Shown: positions 45,846 through 56,793 of the stretch, piece by piece
How the letters are laid out: each line of letters opens with the position of its first letter
Position numbering within the stretch: position 1 is the stretch's first letter
NCBI RefSeq assembly: GCF_009389715.1
Contig: NC_052399.1
Location: 29,397,146 to 29,461,145 of the forward strand
Origin: Phoenix dactylifera
Taxonomy: Eukaryota; Streptophyta; Magnoliopsida; Arecales; Arecaceae
DNA: 64,000 bases
Reading direction: 5' to 3'
Notes under the pieces: model-generated
Database searches by the model: none
Told to the model about the DNA's origin: nothing
Seen by the model: only the letters and a program-made list of their open reading frames with translations
Translations under genes and position numbers: made by a program

Positions 45846-47062
45846 TAACAGGTTCGCCCCAGCTGGGGACACTTGCCTACTTCCCAATATCATCTAAGAC
45901 AAAATTGACATTTTCTGTCCTCTTTTTATTAGTTGGATGAAATTACCCAAGAGAAACTCTGTTTACCGAAGTGCCCTCAGAAAGAGTTGCCGTAGATATC
46001 CCAAAAAATATAAGTGAAAAAAATTGCTTATGAGGGCAACAGTCCTTTGTATGAGAAGGTTGTAACGATTACATCGAAAGAATTAGGTTGAGACAAATGG
46101 CAAACCAGAGTAGGGGTATATGTATGACATATTACACTAAATGCAGCTACCCTTTCTTAGTTGAGCAAATGAAATTTCTCACCGGAGCCCCACAGAACTT
46201 CTTTCTCTCTGTGGGGAAGGAAAAAGCGAAGGGGGAGGAATTTCTCAGAGCTTCTCTCTTTAGAGAAGCTTAGAGAGAGAGAATCCATAGTGATTTGGGG
46301 TGAGTTCGGCTGTAAACTCTTCATTTATACCACCTTCTGGTTGGGTTAGCGAAAGATGGTGGATTAAAATAGACAGAAAATGCAGTAGAGTTGCAAGATT
46401 GGTAAGAAAATTTGAGAATTTTTTGTTGAATACTTTAGCTGCTGCTCAAAGTATACTTTTGATTATATTTTTTGGCTTATAGAAACTAATTTTCTAGATT
46501 AGTTTAATCAATATTTACTCAAGTTTCAAATACATATAGTAAATTCACTATTGACTATTGACTATTGTCAATGGACACTTAATCCAAAATACATTGGAGA
46601 CTGATCCATCATCTTCTAGGTTCTTCCATATGATTTTTCATACTTCCAAAAAATTACAAATTATTTTCCAACACCCCCTCTTAATTTGTAATTTTTAGTT
46701 GCTTCTTAAAGTTCTCAAATTTTTCACTTGAAATAGCTTTAGTAAGAAAATCTGCTAGTTGGGAGTTTGTGTTGATGAACTTCAAGTATTTTTCTTCTTT
46801 GCAGACCAAGTCTCTTATAAAATAATATCGAAGTTCAATATGCTTTGTCCTGGCATAAAACACCGAATTTTTTGTTATTGCAATGGCCGACATATTGTCA
46901 CAATGAATTATAATTGGCTGTGATTGAACTTGATGCAAATCTGAGAGAATTTTTCTTAGCCATACTGCTTTATAAACAGCATCTGTAGTAGCTATGTATT
47001 CGACTTCAGCTGACGATAATGCCACCGTCTTTTGCTCTTTTGAGCTTCAAAAAATTACATTT
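45846..47062 (-). mobile_element. Ty1/copia retrotransposon 3' fragment at the P450 duplication junction
   Basis: On the minus strand it holds the end of the RNase H region (47062-46681), then a polypurine tract AAGAGGGGG (46682-46674) directly followed by TGTTGG (46673), the usual start of a copia 3' LTR. The LTR continues leftwards and contains a TATA-like GTATAAATG near 46325. The far LTR end was not resolved and may be near 46061 (TGTAACG) or at the duplication border. No gag, protease, integrase or main reverse transcriptase region is present. Confidence 0.8.
46681..47062 (-). pseudogene. Ty1/copia RNase H C-terminal fragment
   Basis: A 114-codon open stretch begins within the conserved KTVALSSAEVEYIATTDAV block and continues through WLRKIL, IIHCDNMSAIAI, RTKHIELRYYFIRD and ADFLTKA, the typical C-terminus of copia polyproteins. 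Upstream of the block the tryptophan codon expected before SSKEQK is TGA, so the frame is already broken at the edge of the fragment. Confidence 0.88.
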
Positions 47063-47066
47063 GTAT

Positions 47067-47712
47067 CGAGATAAAATAAATTTAAAATTTATGCAGCACA
47101 TAGCGGATCTAATGTGTGGTTTCTCATAATAAAATTATTATTTGAAATCTTGAATCATACATCTCCAATCCTCTCGACGGGTGACGCGACCCCTCACCGC
47201 CTCCCTCCTTCACAACTTCGCCCGCCCTACCATTAGTTTTTTTTTAAAAAAAAATTCCCCTGACGTTGAGAAACTGTAGATATCTAGTCGTCACCCAGCT
47301 GACGTACCTGAATTGTACGTATGACAGCGAAACCAGGAAACCCTTCCTATAAATTATTTTGTTTGATGAGTCCCCTTCCTATAAAATATTTTACCCTAGC
47401 GTAAAAGACGAGAAATTCCAACTACTATGATGGGAACTTCTTTTGAATTTCCCAACTGTAGAAGCAAACACAGGCACGTGTAGAATTTTATTATCGATGC
47501 AAAAACTAACAAATTACAAGTCTTCTTTAAGAATAATCTAACACATTCATTGAGCTTTTGTGCATAGGAAGCAACACTAAAAGTCTTAGATCAACAGGGC
47601 AGCTTTCTCCATCTATAAATACTAGCACACCCAAGCTCCCATCTCCACCACAACCAACCAACCACCACCACCTTCTCCTCCTCAAACTCTGCTGCTGCCA
47701 TTTCCAATTGCA
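47067..47712 (+). promoter_or_regulatory. P450-3 promoter, duplicate of the P450-2 promoter
   Basis: The segment aligns with about 41962-42584. TATAAATA is at 47614-47621, 99 bp before the ATG. Shared blocks include CTAGTCGTCACCCAGCTGAC and CCCTTCCTATAAATTATTTT-like words. Differences are scattered substitutions and small indels, which indicates a fairly recent duplication. Confidence 0.7.
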
Positions 47713-48689
47713 ATGGAGGCAATCCCATGGGCCATATCCTTGGCAACCATATTAGCATCCATCCTCCTCCTCAAAACTCTTTTACGCAGCCATCGACGTA
47801 GGCTAAACCTTCCCCCAGGGCCAAAGCCATGGCCCATTATTGGCAACCTCAACCTCATCGGCGCCCTCCCCCACCGCTCCATCCACGCCCTCGCCCAAAA
47901 CACTACCAGAAAACACGCGTATAGTGATGGAGATTCCCGTCACTATACCGTGTTTCCGGTTACTAATATGGAATTTGTGACCGGAGCTCCCGTCACTGAC
48001 TTCGTTACAAAAACACGCGTCGCTAAATTCTCCGTGACGGCGGCGATTCCCGTCACTAACCTCCGTGACAGAACCGCCGTCACTAAGCCGTTACAAATTC
48101 AAGAATTAAATATTTAAGAAATTATGTATTTCCCGTCACTATCCAGTTGCGGAGTTAGTGACGAAGGCAACTTGGTCACTGATTTTGTCACAGAATGCGG
48201 TCACAAGTTTGGTCACTAATCTATCACGACCTTTAGTGACAGATTTAGTCGTCACAGATATGGTCACACATTTTGTCACTACATTTGTCATTAATCCCGT
48301 CACTGACCTAGTGATAAGTTTACGGTCACTAATTGGTTACAAACGCGCTGAGCAAAATCAATTTTTATTGACCAAAATCCTGTCACTAAGTTTATGACTG
48401 CTCGTCACAATAGTTGGTAAACAATTTAGTAACCAAAATTTGGTCACCGATCACAATCTAATAACCTGGTACATTTGGTACATTGATTGGCACATAATAA
48501 TAATAACAATAATATCATTAATAGCAAAGGCATTCAACATTACGCAAAAGTCATTTTAAATGTCATTCAAAATTGGCATCAACATGTCCTGAATCCATCA
48601 AAATCAAAGTCTAAAAATATGTCATAAAGATCAACAGAGATTTCATTCCTCCTAGGAATGCAAAGACCTATCATCTAAGGCAAAAACAA

Positions 48690-49920
48690 TTATAATGAAG
48701 CATGATCAGCAGAACCAGAATCACCATTACTCCCCCGATCTGCATGCCTTGGTCCAAAGCCAATCTCTTCTCTCATCTTTTGAAGAACCTCCTCTTGCCA
48801 TTTTTTCTTTTCCTACTCAAGAATACGTAGAAGGTCTTCATGAGTGTACAGCTCTGGAGCTTGACTTGTAGAGGTGGAAGCAGATGATGATTGCCCAATA
48901 ATTCCAGTGAGATCCTCTAGGGGACTAAAGCCATAGACATGGCCATGAGTTGGGACACCAGTTGCCTCAAACCACAAGTCATAATCACGTGGAGGAGCAT
49001 CTGAGGTGGAGGCATCACCATATTTTTTGGAGTATTCAGCTGAATACTTTGCCTGCCAGTTGATTTAAAAGAAGAGAAAAACATTATGGTGGATCAAACA
49101 AGAGATAAACATGAGCAAGCTCAATAATATTTATGAATCATAAAAAAATTATACTTACCATGACAGCTTCACTTCTCTTATCTACATATCCTCCCATGCC
49201 TTGCTTTGTCTTATGCGTCCGATTAAAAGATTCAACTATTGTTGGCTCCCTGCCTAACTTTAATTTCTACAAAAGAGAAAAGAAAAAATTCATTAACATA
49301 TAATGGGCTAATTTAAGATGACTGAACAATAATATAAAAATTATTATAGAAATCTAATTGAATAAAGATATGTACCAATCGTTCGTCATGATTGACAAAT
49401 GTGATTGATCCTCCACAGTGTTTAGAGATGCTACCGTTCTTCATGGTGTTTCTATTATTTTTGTTGGCTTCTGATTTCTTCTTCCATTTTGGGAAGATCC
49501 AAATATCAATTAGCTTATTCCAATTTTCTCTAGAGATCCAATTAGGGGGTTTATCACGGGCTTTGTTTAAATCTCCTTTTGCTTCCAGAAGCTTTTGGCT
49601 TCTGACCTTCCCTAATGAGGTTGTCAATCGTCGCTGACAATGCTTGTTCCAAACTTCATGCACATGATGCAATTGTCCTGGAAGAATTGTGTGTATCTCC
49701 TAACAATATATAGATCGCAAGTAATCAGACTTACTATTTGTTAAGGGCAAAAGTTAATGATAAGAAATATAAATTAATTACATCACCTCAAATTTGTTCC
49801 ACATTCCAACTTTAGCATGTGTAGGGACCTCCCTCCATGACAACCACGGACCATTAAAAAATTAGCGCATGATAGCAACAGCTTTGTGACTGACCTCATA
49901 ATCAAGAAACCTGCAATTTA
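48690..49920 (-). pseudogene. CACTA-encoded TNP1-like (plant transposase, Transposase_24-type) gene, fragmented
   Basis: Minus-strand exon-like pieces read, in order, NGPWLSWREVPTHAK (about 49860-49790), a block at 49672-49313 with PPNWISRENWNKLIDIW and KWKKKSEANKNNRN, then VESFNRTHKTKQGMGGYVDKRSEAVM (about 49250-49160), then FSPLEDLTGIIGQSSS and a WQEEVLQKMREE coiled-coil tail ending at 48690. The WI..W..L.DIW / K.KSE.NK.NR pattern and the F..TH / VD.RSE block are typical of En/Spm-associated plant transposase proteins. An in-frame TAG at 48815-48813 precedes the coiled coil, so either this copy is damaged or an intron is missed. It lacks catalytic transposase motifs. Confidence 0.65.
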
Positions 49921-51164
49921 AAAAATCAAAAAAATAAAACAATTACGATCAACTGACATAGTTCCTCTAAAAATCAAAAAAATAAAACAACATAAGAAAG
50001 CCTAGAAAATATTAGAGAGATGATAAAAAAAGAAAACAACATAAGAAAAACCGAACCATTAAAAACACGAAAGGCAAGATCGTAAAAAATGTAAAAGAAA
50101 CAAAAACTGGTATGATATTTATGAAGATGAGAAGTTATCATAAGCATGACAAAAATAAGTCATTCAATCTTGTCCCAGCATCATTGACATTAAGAAGGCA
50201 TTCAATCTTTACAAAAAGCTGAACATAAGGAATTAACCTTTACAAGTTATCTGTTCATTCATCTAATACCAGCAATATTCAAAAAGCATTTAATCTTTAC
50301 AAAGACAAGGAATACAAGTCAAATCATCCAAATTTACATATGGAATACTATCTGCTTCACATAGAACAAATGTGAATATACATGATCGCCTCTGATGCTA
50401 GGAAAGCATGGTACTTCTTAGCAAGCTTTTTGACCAGCTTCTTGATTGCACACTGGAAATAACTCACAACCATGAAGCAACACCACTTTCCACCACTTTC
50501 CATTATTTCTTGCAGATGAACAATGATTGTAAAAATGAATAACATGACGAAAAAATTAAAATCCATGAACTTTACATAATCCCAACCCATCAACCCTCAA
50601 AATTACAACAATAATCAGTGAAGCAGTCTAAATATATGCAAACCATTGGTAGGACTAACAAATGTGTCAGAATAAAAATGCATAATATTAAGGAGCTCCT
50701 CAAGTACAACATTATTTTTGTCTATTTTAGCAACAGTAAATTCGACACAGTGCCCGTATCATGATTTACCCAACCAAGTGATGTGTCCAAGTATCATAAT
50801 AAAAGCAGCTACTCAGATATATCAAAGTTTCTTTCGTCTATTTTAGCAAAAAAAAAAAAAATCCCTCCTCTCTTTCTCTGTCTCCCGTCTCCACCCAAAA
50901 CAAAACCACTGTCCCCACTCCCCACTCTCCCACTGTTCCGAGCTGTCTCGCTGCCCCACCACCTCTCTCTCTCTCTCTTTCTCTCTCCGGGCTTGGGCAA
51001 AATCTACCGGGATCGAGCTTGAAGAGGAGGAGGAGGAGGAGAAAACTCTTACCGGTGACTGTGAGTCGGTGACCGGAGCCGCAGAGGTTGCCGTCCGGGG
51101 GAGAAGGACGCGAAGAGCCGCCGGCCGGTCGTTGAAGAGGCGACGACACCGAGAGGAGGCGGCT

Positions 51165-51545
51165 ATCAGGCTCTCAGCGAGGGAAAAGGGGGGGCGGGGG
51201 CGGCGGCGGCGGCGGCTCTCAGCGAGGGAGGGGGGCCGGCGGCGGCGGCTCTCAGCGAGGGAGGGGAGGCAGCGGCGGCTCTCAGCGAGGGAGGGGGGGT
51301 GCGGCGGCGGCTCTCAGCGAGGAGGTGCGGCGGCGGCTCTCAGCGAGGGAGGGCGGCGGCGGCTCTCAGCGAGGGGGCCGGCGGCGGCGGCTCTCAGCGA
51401 GGGAGGGGTGGCAGCGGCGGCTCTCAGCGAGGGAGGGGGGGGTGCGGCGGCGGCTCTCAGCGAGGGGGTGCGGCGACGGCTCTCAGCGAGGGAGGGGGGG
51501 CGAGGGAGTGGGGGGGGGGCGGCGGCTGCTCTCAGCGAGGGACGG
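51165..51545. repeat. GC-rich minisatellite, twelve copies of CTCTCAGCGAGG
   Basis: Twelve copies of CTCTCAGCGAGG(GAGGG), separated by variable (GGC)n/(G)n linkers, start near 51170, 51214, 51248, 51279, 51311, 51336, 51363, 51391, 51419, 51453, 51478 and 51529. Unit spacing is 25-51 bp. It lies upstream of the TNP1-like gene in that gene's orientation. The Arg/Ser/Gly-rich frames that cross it are artefacts. Confidence 0.92.
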
Positions 51546-53178
51546 GAAGGGAAGGGAAGGGAAAGGTTAGGGTTTTGGTATTTAAGTCGGTTTGCAAGCC
51601 AAATTGTATATAGGCTGATTTGGGCTAAATCGTGATTTGGGCTAAATCGGTTTGCAAGCCAAATTTCATATCAAATTTTTTTTTTATTTATAAGGCTGAT
51701 TGGATGGGACTTGCAAGGCAAAAATATTTTTGAACTATAAAGTATGGTAAAAAAATTCTATAAAGCAGGAAACTTGCAATAGGGGTGCAAATGGGTCATG
51801 GCCGACACCATGAGATTTTAAAATGAGAAGAAGAAATTTGAGTTTTATAGAGAGCGATTGGAATTTGGATTATCGAAGAAATTTGGGCGGAACGGCGGGC
51901 ACACTTAGTTTCATTTTGGATATTCCTCCTTTTATTTTTTCTTTTAATTTAGGTTTACTCAAAAATAATATTTTTAATATTTTTGGAATTAAAAATTAAA
52001 TTTGGTGACAGAAATTTTTGTCAATAATCTGTTACTGCCAAAAATAATCTTTTAAAAATTTATAAATACTAGGGTTACTATATTTGTGACGGCTGCATTT
52101 GTCACTGTCTGGTTGCAATTTTGGTTATCATATTGCTGACAGATACCCCGTCACTATGATGGTCACTAAGGTTTGGCGCCCATCCTACCCGCGCATTCTG
52201 TGACCGGTCTGTCACTAAACGGTCACTAAGTTTACATCACGGTGACCAAATTTCTGTCGGTCACTAATCCGTCACAAATAGTAACTGATAACGGTCCGTC
52301 ACTAATTTCCCGTCACTATACGCGTGTTTTCTGGTAGTGAAAGTACGGCCCCATCGTGCAGCTCCGCTTCGGTTCCGTCCCCGTCGTCGTCGGCTCCTCT
52401 GTCGACATGGTCAAACTCTTCTTAAAAACCCATGACCTAAACTTCGCCTCCCGCCCCAAGTTGGCCGCCGGCAAGTACACCACCTACGACTACTCCGACA
52501 TCACTTGGTCCCCCTATGGCCCCTACTGGCGCCAAGCTCGCAAGATATGCCTCATGGAGCTCTTCAGTGCCAAACGACTCGACTCCTATGAGTACGTAAG
52601 AGTCGAGGAGATGCGGTTGCTCCTCCGCGACCTCTACCAGGCCTCGGGGAGGACCATCACCCTGAAAGACTATCTCTCCACTGTTAGTCTTGATGTTATA
52701 AGCAGGATGGTGCTAGGGAGGAAGTACTTGGACGATTCAGAGTCCGCGGAGGAGTTCAGGAAGATGATAGAGGAGCTGTTCTTGCTTAATGGGGTGGTGA
52801 ACACTGGAGATTATATACCCTGGTTGGATTTCCTGGACTTGCAAGGGTACATCAAGAGGATGAAGGAGCTTAGCAAGAAGTTCGATATATTTCTCGAGCA
52901 CGTACTCGATGAGCATAATGAGAGGAGGCTGAGGGAGGGGGAGGGTTTTGTGGCCAAGGACATGGTAGATGTGCTCTTGCAGCAAGCCGAGGATCCAAGT
53001 TTGGAGGTCAAGATCGAGAGGCATGGCGTCAAGGCCTTCACTCAGGTAAAATTTTCCCTTTCTTTTTTTCTTGGTTTCCCTTGTTTCTTTTTTTTTCCAA
53101 TTAACCGTTTGAGGAGCAGCGTCTTGGAACGAACTTACCTACCAACATGCCTGTACTCTCGTGCCACCCTCATTTGGA

Positions 53179-53219
53179 AGAGGCACGACGAAAAAAAAAA
53201 AAAAAAAGAGGCACGACGA
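53179..53219 (+). repeat. A-tract flanked by a 13-bp direct repeat in the P450-3 intron
   Basis: AGAGGCACGACGA occurs at 53179-53191 and 53207-53219 with an A-run between. P450-2 has one GAGGCATGACGA at this place and no A-run, so P450-3 gained the A-run and the duplication after the genes separated. Confidence 0.8.
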
Positions 53220-55186
53220 CACACAGCTCAGAGGGCCTAGCCCAAAAGAAGAGTTTGTCGGTTTCTGTGCCTCTCATGAAATTTAAAAAATAAAAAAATC
53301 ATAATATCCAACAGATTTGACTAACGATGAAAAAAACTTGATTTACGGACAGTGAATAAATAATATTTTCTAAAAGTATTTCTACTAATCAACATTCGGT
53401 CAATTCATCCATTCAACATGGCAACGAGGAGTAGATACAGTTTATGATGATAACATTTTTTTCTCGGTATTTTAGGAAGAATAACATTTAACTTGCCTGC
53501 CTGTATAGATGTTTATCGAAAACTCTCTGTCCACAAACAGCTATTTAGAAATAGCTTCTTGGGACAATTTGCCTGTGTCTCGGCTATTTAGGAGCTTATT
53601 TTGAACAAATTTAGGTAAAAAAAATATCAAATTTTATATAAGACTAAAAATAAATTCGAGATCCAGCTCATAATATAGCTCCCACCGCAAACTATTAAAA
53701 TGGTGGACCTACCCATGCAACTATACCTAGCATTTCTCATATATTACTATATTCTAAACTTATCTATTTTTGTTTTATGTACATGGCTCCAACTGCAAGC
53801 CACGAGCGTAGTTGACTTTGTTAAGTTTAATCTTAGAAAAGACTATACCAATTATTTCTCACATGTTATCGTATTATAATCTTTAAAAAATAAAGGAGTG
53901 GGATCATCAAAGTATTGACCCAGAGACACGCTGGGGCCAGCCTTATTTAATACATGAAAGCGGGCTTTACGTAGGAGTTAGGTGTCGCCGCATCCGTCGC
54001 ACCACGTGGTCGTTTCACTCATCGTAAACCAGAACACTACTTTCCCTGTTCTCAAACAAGTGGACGAGGAGCTTGAGGTCTTCCAAGGCACTTACTCGCT
54101 GCCCTTGCTCCATTGTTTTCTTAATCCTTACTCTCTGGTATTATATCCCAAGTTCTTTCATGCCGTGGTCATTGAATTTCACAGCTATTTTTGTGCGTGC
54201 ACCAATAATTCTTTTGATATATATTACAAGAAAATTAGCATAACTCATGAGATTTATTGCCAAACACCAAATTCGGTTGATTATGAAATTGCCAAGTCAA
54301 TATTTGTGGATTCAGTGAATTTCTGCTGTCAGCAAGAACAAGGCCGAAGCATTTTCCAAAAAGATTTTGCTTTGTTGGATGAGTTTTATTAGATCTAGCT
54401 TTGTAAGTCTTATAGAATCCACAGTTAAATATATAAGTAAATTCTCATGGGTTAATTTCAACTGGAATTGAGTTGAATATAGAAGAAGAAGATAGATTGA
54501 TCAATTTTTTTTTTTCTCTCAATGTCTAATAGTTTCTCTTTCTGCACTTGGTCCAGGACCTGCTCGCCGGTGGAACAGAAAGCTCGGCTATGACCGTAGA
54601 ATGGGCTATTTCCGAGCTCTTGAAACATCCCATACTCCTCGAGAAGGCCACCGAGGAGCTAGACCGGGTGATCGGGAGAGACAGGTGGGTGGAGGAGAAA
54701 GACATGCGCAAACTCCCCTACATCGAGGCCATCATGAAGGAGACCATGAGAATGCACCCTGTTGCACCCATACTTCCCCCACGGCTGGCCCGCGAGGACT
54801 GCACCGTCGCCGGCTACGACATCCCTGCCGGGACTCGCGTGCTGGTTAACATGTGGACCATCGCACGAGACCCCGCGATATGGGACGCACCGGATGAGTT
54901 CCGCCCGGAGCGGTTCATAGGAAGCAGCGTCGACATCAAGGGGCAGGACTTCGAGCTTCTGCCGTTCGGCTCCGGGCGGCGGATGTGCCCCGGGTATGCC
55001 CTCGGTCTCAAGGTGATCCAGGTGAGCCTCGCCAATCTGCTGCATGGGTTTGCATGGAAGCTGCCGGAGGGGGTGAAGGTCGAGGAGCTGAGCATGGAGG
55101 AGATCTATGGGCTGTCAACACCTAGGAAGGTGCCGCTCGAGGCGGTCATTGAGCCAAAGCTCCCTGCACATCTCTATGAGGTGTGA

Positions 55187-55629
55187 TCTGATATCCTTCA
55201 TAAAAGAGTTTAGATAATTATAGTAGAAGTGTGTGTGTTTGCTCGCATTAGATTCATGTTAAAAGAGCGAATGATGGACGCTTGCTTGATGGTCATGATG
55301 TCGAAACTGAGTTACATGAATAAAGAGCTTGTTTAAAAGGGACATAGCAATAAAGAGAGTACAAGATCAATCAGCACTTGATCAAACAAATATCGAGACT
55401 TCAAATTTACACCAACTCCTTAACTTTTTGATATTCTTAGTCAGATCATGAGCCTTGAGAATGTCCAAATGTTCAGAAGATCTGCGCTTCGGAAAGTGGA
55501 AACCTCATACTGATTTTATGATATTCTCTGTACTGGCCTTCTTGCTTTCTAGCTTCCTTGACTAGTTGCTAGGGACCTTCTAAGGAGTAGCTCCAAGGCT
55601 TCAGCATCTGAATCACAGTCCTACTCTCA
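55187..55629. other. P450-3 downstream DNA, duplicate of 45403-45845
   Basis: Nearly identical to the region after P450-2. The match stops at 55629 (CCTACTCTCA, then TGATTTGCC), which defines the end of the duplicated unit. Confidence 0.8.
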
Positions 55630-56640
55630 TGATTTGCCGAGAGAAGGGAGGCTTTAAAGAGAAATTAAGATCATTGCCCGCTTTCGGAGCCTGCCCTTTG
55701 AGGGCCTAGATTTGGCGGCTTGTTTTCTTGATCCTCCTATCGAGGTTGACTCCCCACTGAGACGAGGGCTCCATGGGATGAGCATGTGAAAGGTTCTGGA
55801 CGAAGTCCACATCGGAATGGAGGCTTGGAGTGTGTCGTCTCCTGTGTCAAGCGGGGTCGCTTTATCGGGTATGCCGACTCTGACACTACTGCTTAGGATC
55901 CCGATATTGAGAGTGATAGCTATCCCGAGGCACATAGTGTGATGGTGATTGAGAATGGGAGTTGTGCTAGCTAGGTTCTGGTTGGACTAGCCCCGTCATT
56001 GTCTGTTTGCAGGTCTCGGACTGCCATGGTCAATGCTCGCACCTATTGAGTGAGCAGGTTGAACCGCTTTGAACCGCTCATTGTCTCTAGGCATGGCAAG
56101 CTGCTTCGGTGGAGTAGGTTCGAGGCTCTGCAACGATCTTTGGAAGGTTAGAGCGCGGCATTGCAAAGCATGGAAGCGCTGCGAGTTCTCTATGATCGGT
56201 TATTAGGGCTAAAGTCGTTCATCGAGCTAAAATTATTCGACTCGATTTCATCTGAGGATAGAAAAGTCAGCCAAGCGAGAGACCGAAGTTCCCAATATTT
56301 TTTCGTTACCACCAATTGGTGGGTCGTGCTAGACTAGTTTGTCATTATGTATGCATCCATCACGATATTCTCTCACCGTGGGTGCTGATGTGTTTCTGCG
56401 TGCGTAAGGGTGAGATAATTAAATAAAGAATAAATTATAGGAACATTTCGCTAATTTAGAGATAATTTTAGAACCAAAGTTGATAGTTTCAAACGGATTC
56501 TCCGAATTTCCGAACTGTTCCAAATAAAAATAAGCATTGAGCCAACTGCCAAGCCTTCCGAGCGACCTTGAAAGCCCCACCCTCCTCGTCACTTCAGCCC
56601 TTTGTGCCTTATCGTTTTTCTTTTGGACTGGGTGAGGTGC
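55630..56640. other. Unidentified moderately GC-rich DNA, possibly old retroelement
   Basis: Base composition is coding-like (GC-rich relative to spacer DNA), but reading frames are broken by stops on both strands. The longest is 93 codons on the minus strand at 55654-55935. Fragments such as GGTTAGAGCGCGGCATTG do not match anything I recognise. A decayed gag or ORF of a retroelement is a guess. Confidence 0.3.
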
Positions 56641-56793
56641 CGGGTTTAGTGCAGACACGGCATACTACCTAGATCCATACTTTGGCACCTTCGGTGGTTA
56701 ATAAAAGTCCCCGGCCCCCGCACCCCACCGTTTTCTCTATGCACTGTTCTCAAACCTATTCTCAGCTCTCTCTCTCTCAGCGTGTCCATATCC

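Larger units (their letters stand above)
47901..52339 (-). mobile_element. CACTA (En/Spm-type) DNA transposon, 4439 bp, complete ends
   Basis: Both ends carry CACTACCAGAAAACACGCG plus ATAGTGA, a perfect 27-bp terminal inverted repeat. AAA flanks each side (47898-47900 and 52340-52342), and the empty site is seen in P450-2 as GCCCAAAAGTACGG, so a 3-bp target duplication is confirmed. Subterminal regions (about 47930-48480 and 51990-52339) are dense in GTCACTAA/TTAGTGAC motifs in both orientations, the usual binding sites for TNPA-like proteins. Inside is a minus-strand TNP1-like gene and a minisatellite, but no TNP2 transposase was recognised, so mobility would need a helper in trans. I list it as minus because its gene is on that strand. 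Confidence 0.95.
47713..55186 (+). pseudogene. P450-3: CYP92-like cytochrome P450 split by a CACTA transposon in exon 1
   Basis: Exon 1 is divided into 47713-47900 and 52343-53045. Exon 2 is 54557-55186 after a 1511-bp GT-AG intron. Leaving out the transposon and one copy of the AAA target duplication, exon 1 is 891 nt and the gene has 506 codons in one frame, without stops. The break falls after residues HALAQ, within the LAQKYGP segment, after the proline hinge and before the first substrate-recognition region. Downstream motifs WRQARK, AGGTESS, KETMRMHP, FRPERF and FGSGRRMCPG are intact. As it stands the frame runs into the transposon and stops at about 48115 after 134 codons. Transcription or splicing across the insert cannot be judged from sequence. 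Confidence 0.9.

Noticed and set aside
51069..51635. 188-codon Arg/Ser/Gly-rich frame and two overlapping ones
   Set aside because: Generated by the CTCTCAGCGAGG minisatellite inside the CACTA element.
53982..54392. 136-codon frame in the P450-3 intron
   Set aside because: Crosses sequence shared with the P450-2 intron where it is not open. No recognised domain.
56782..56793. Earlier in-frame start for the small membrane protein
   Set aside because: It would use GTG. The ATG at 56794 has a better context and is the first ATG.
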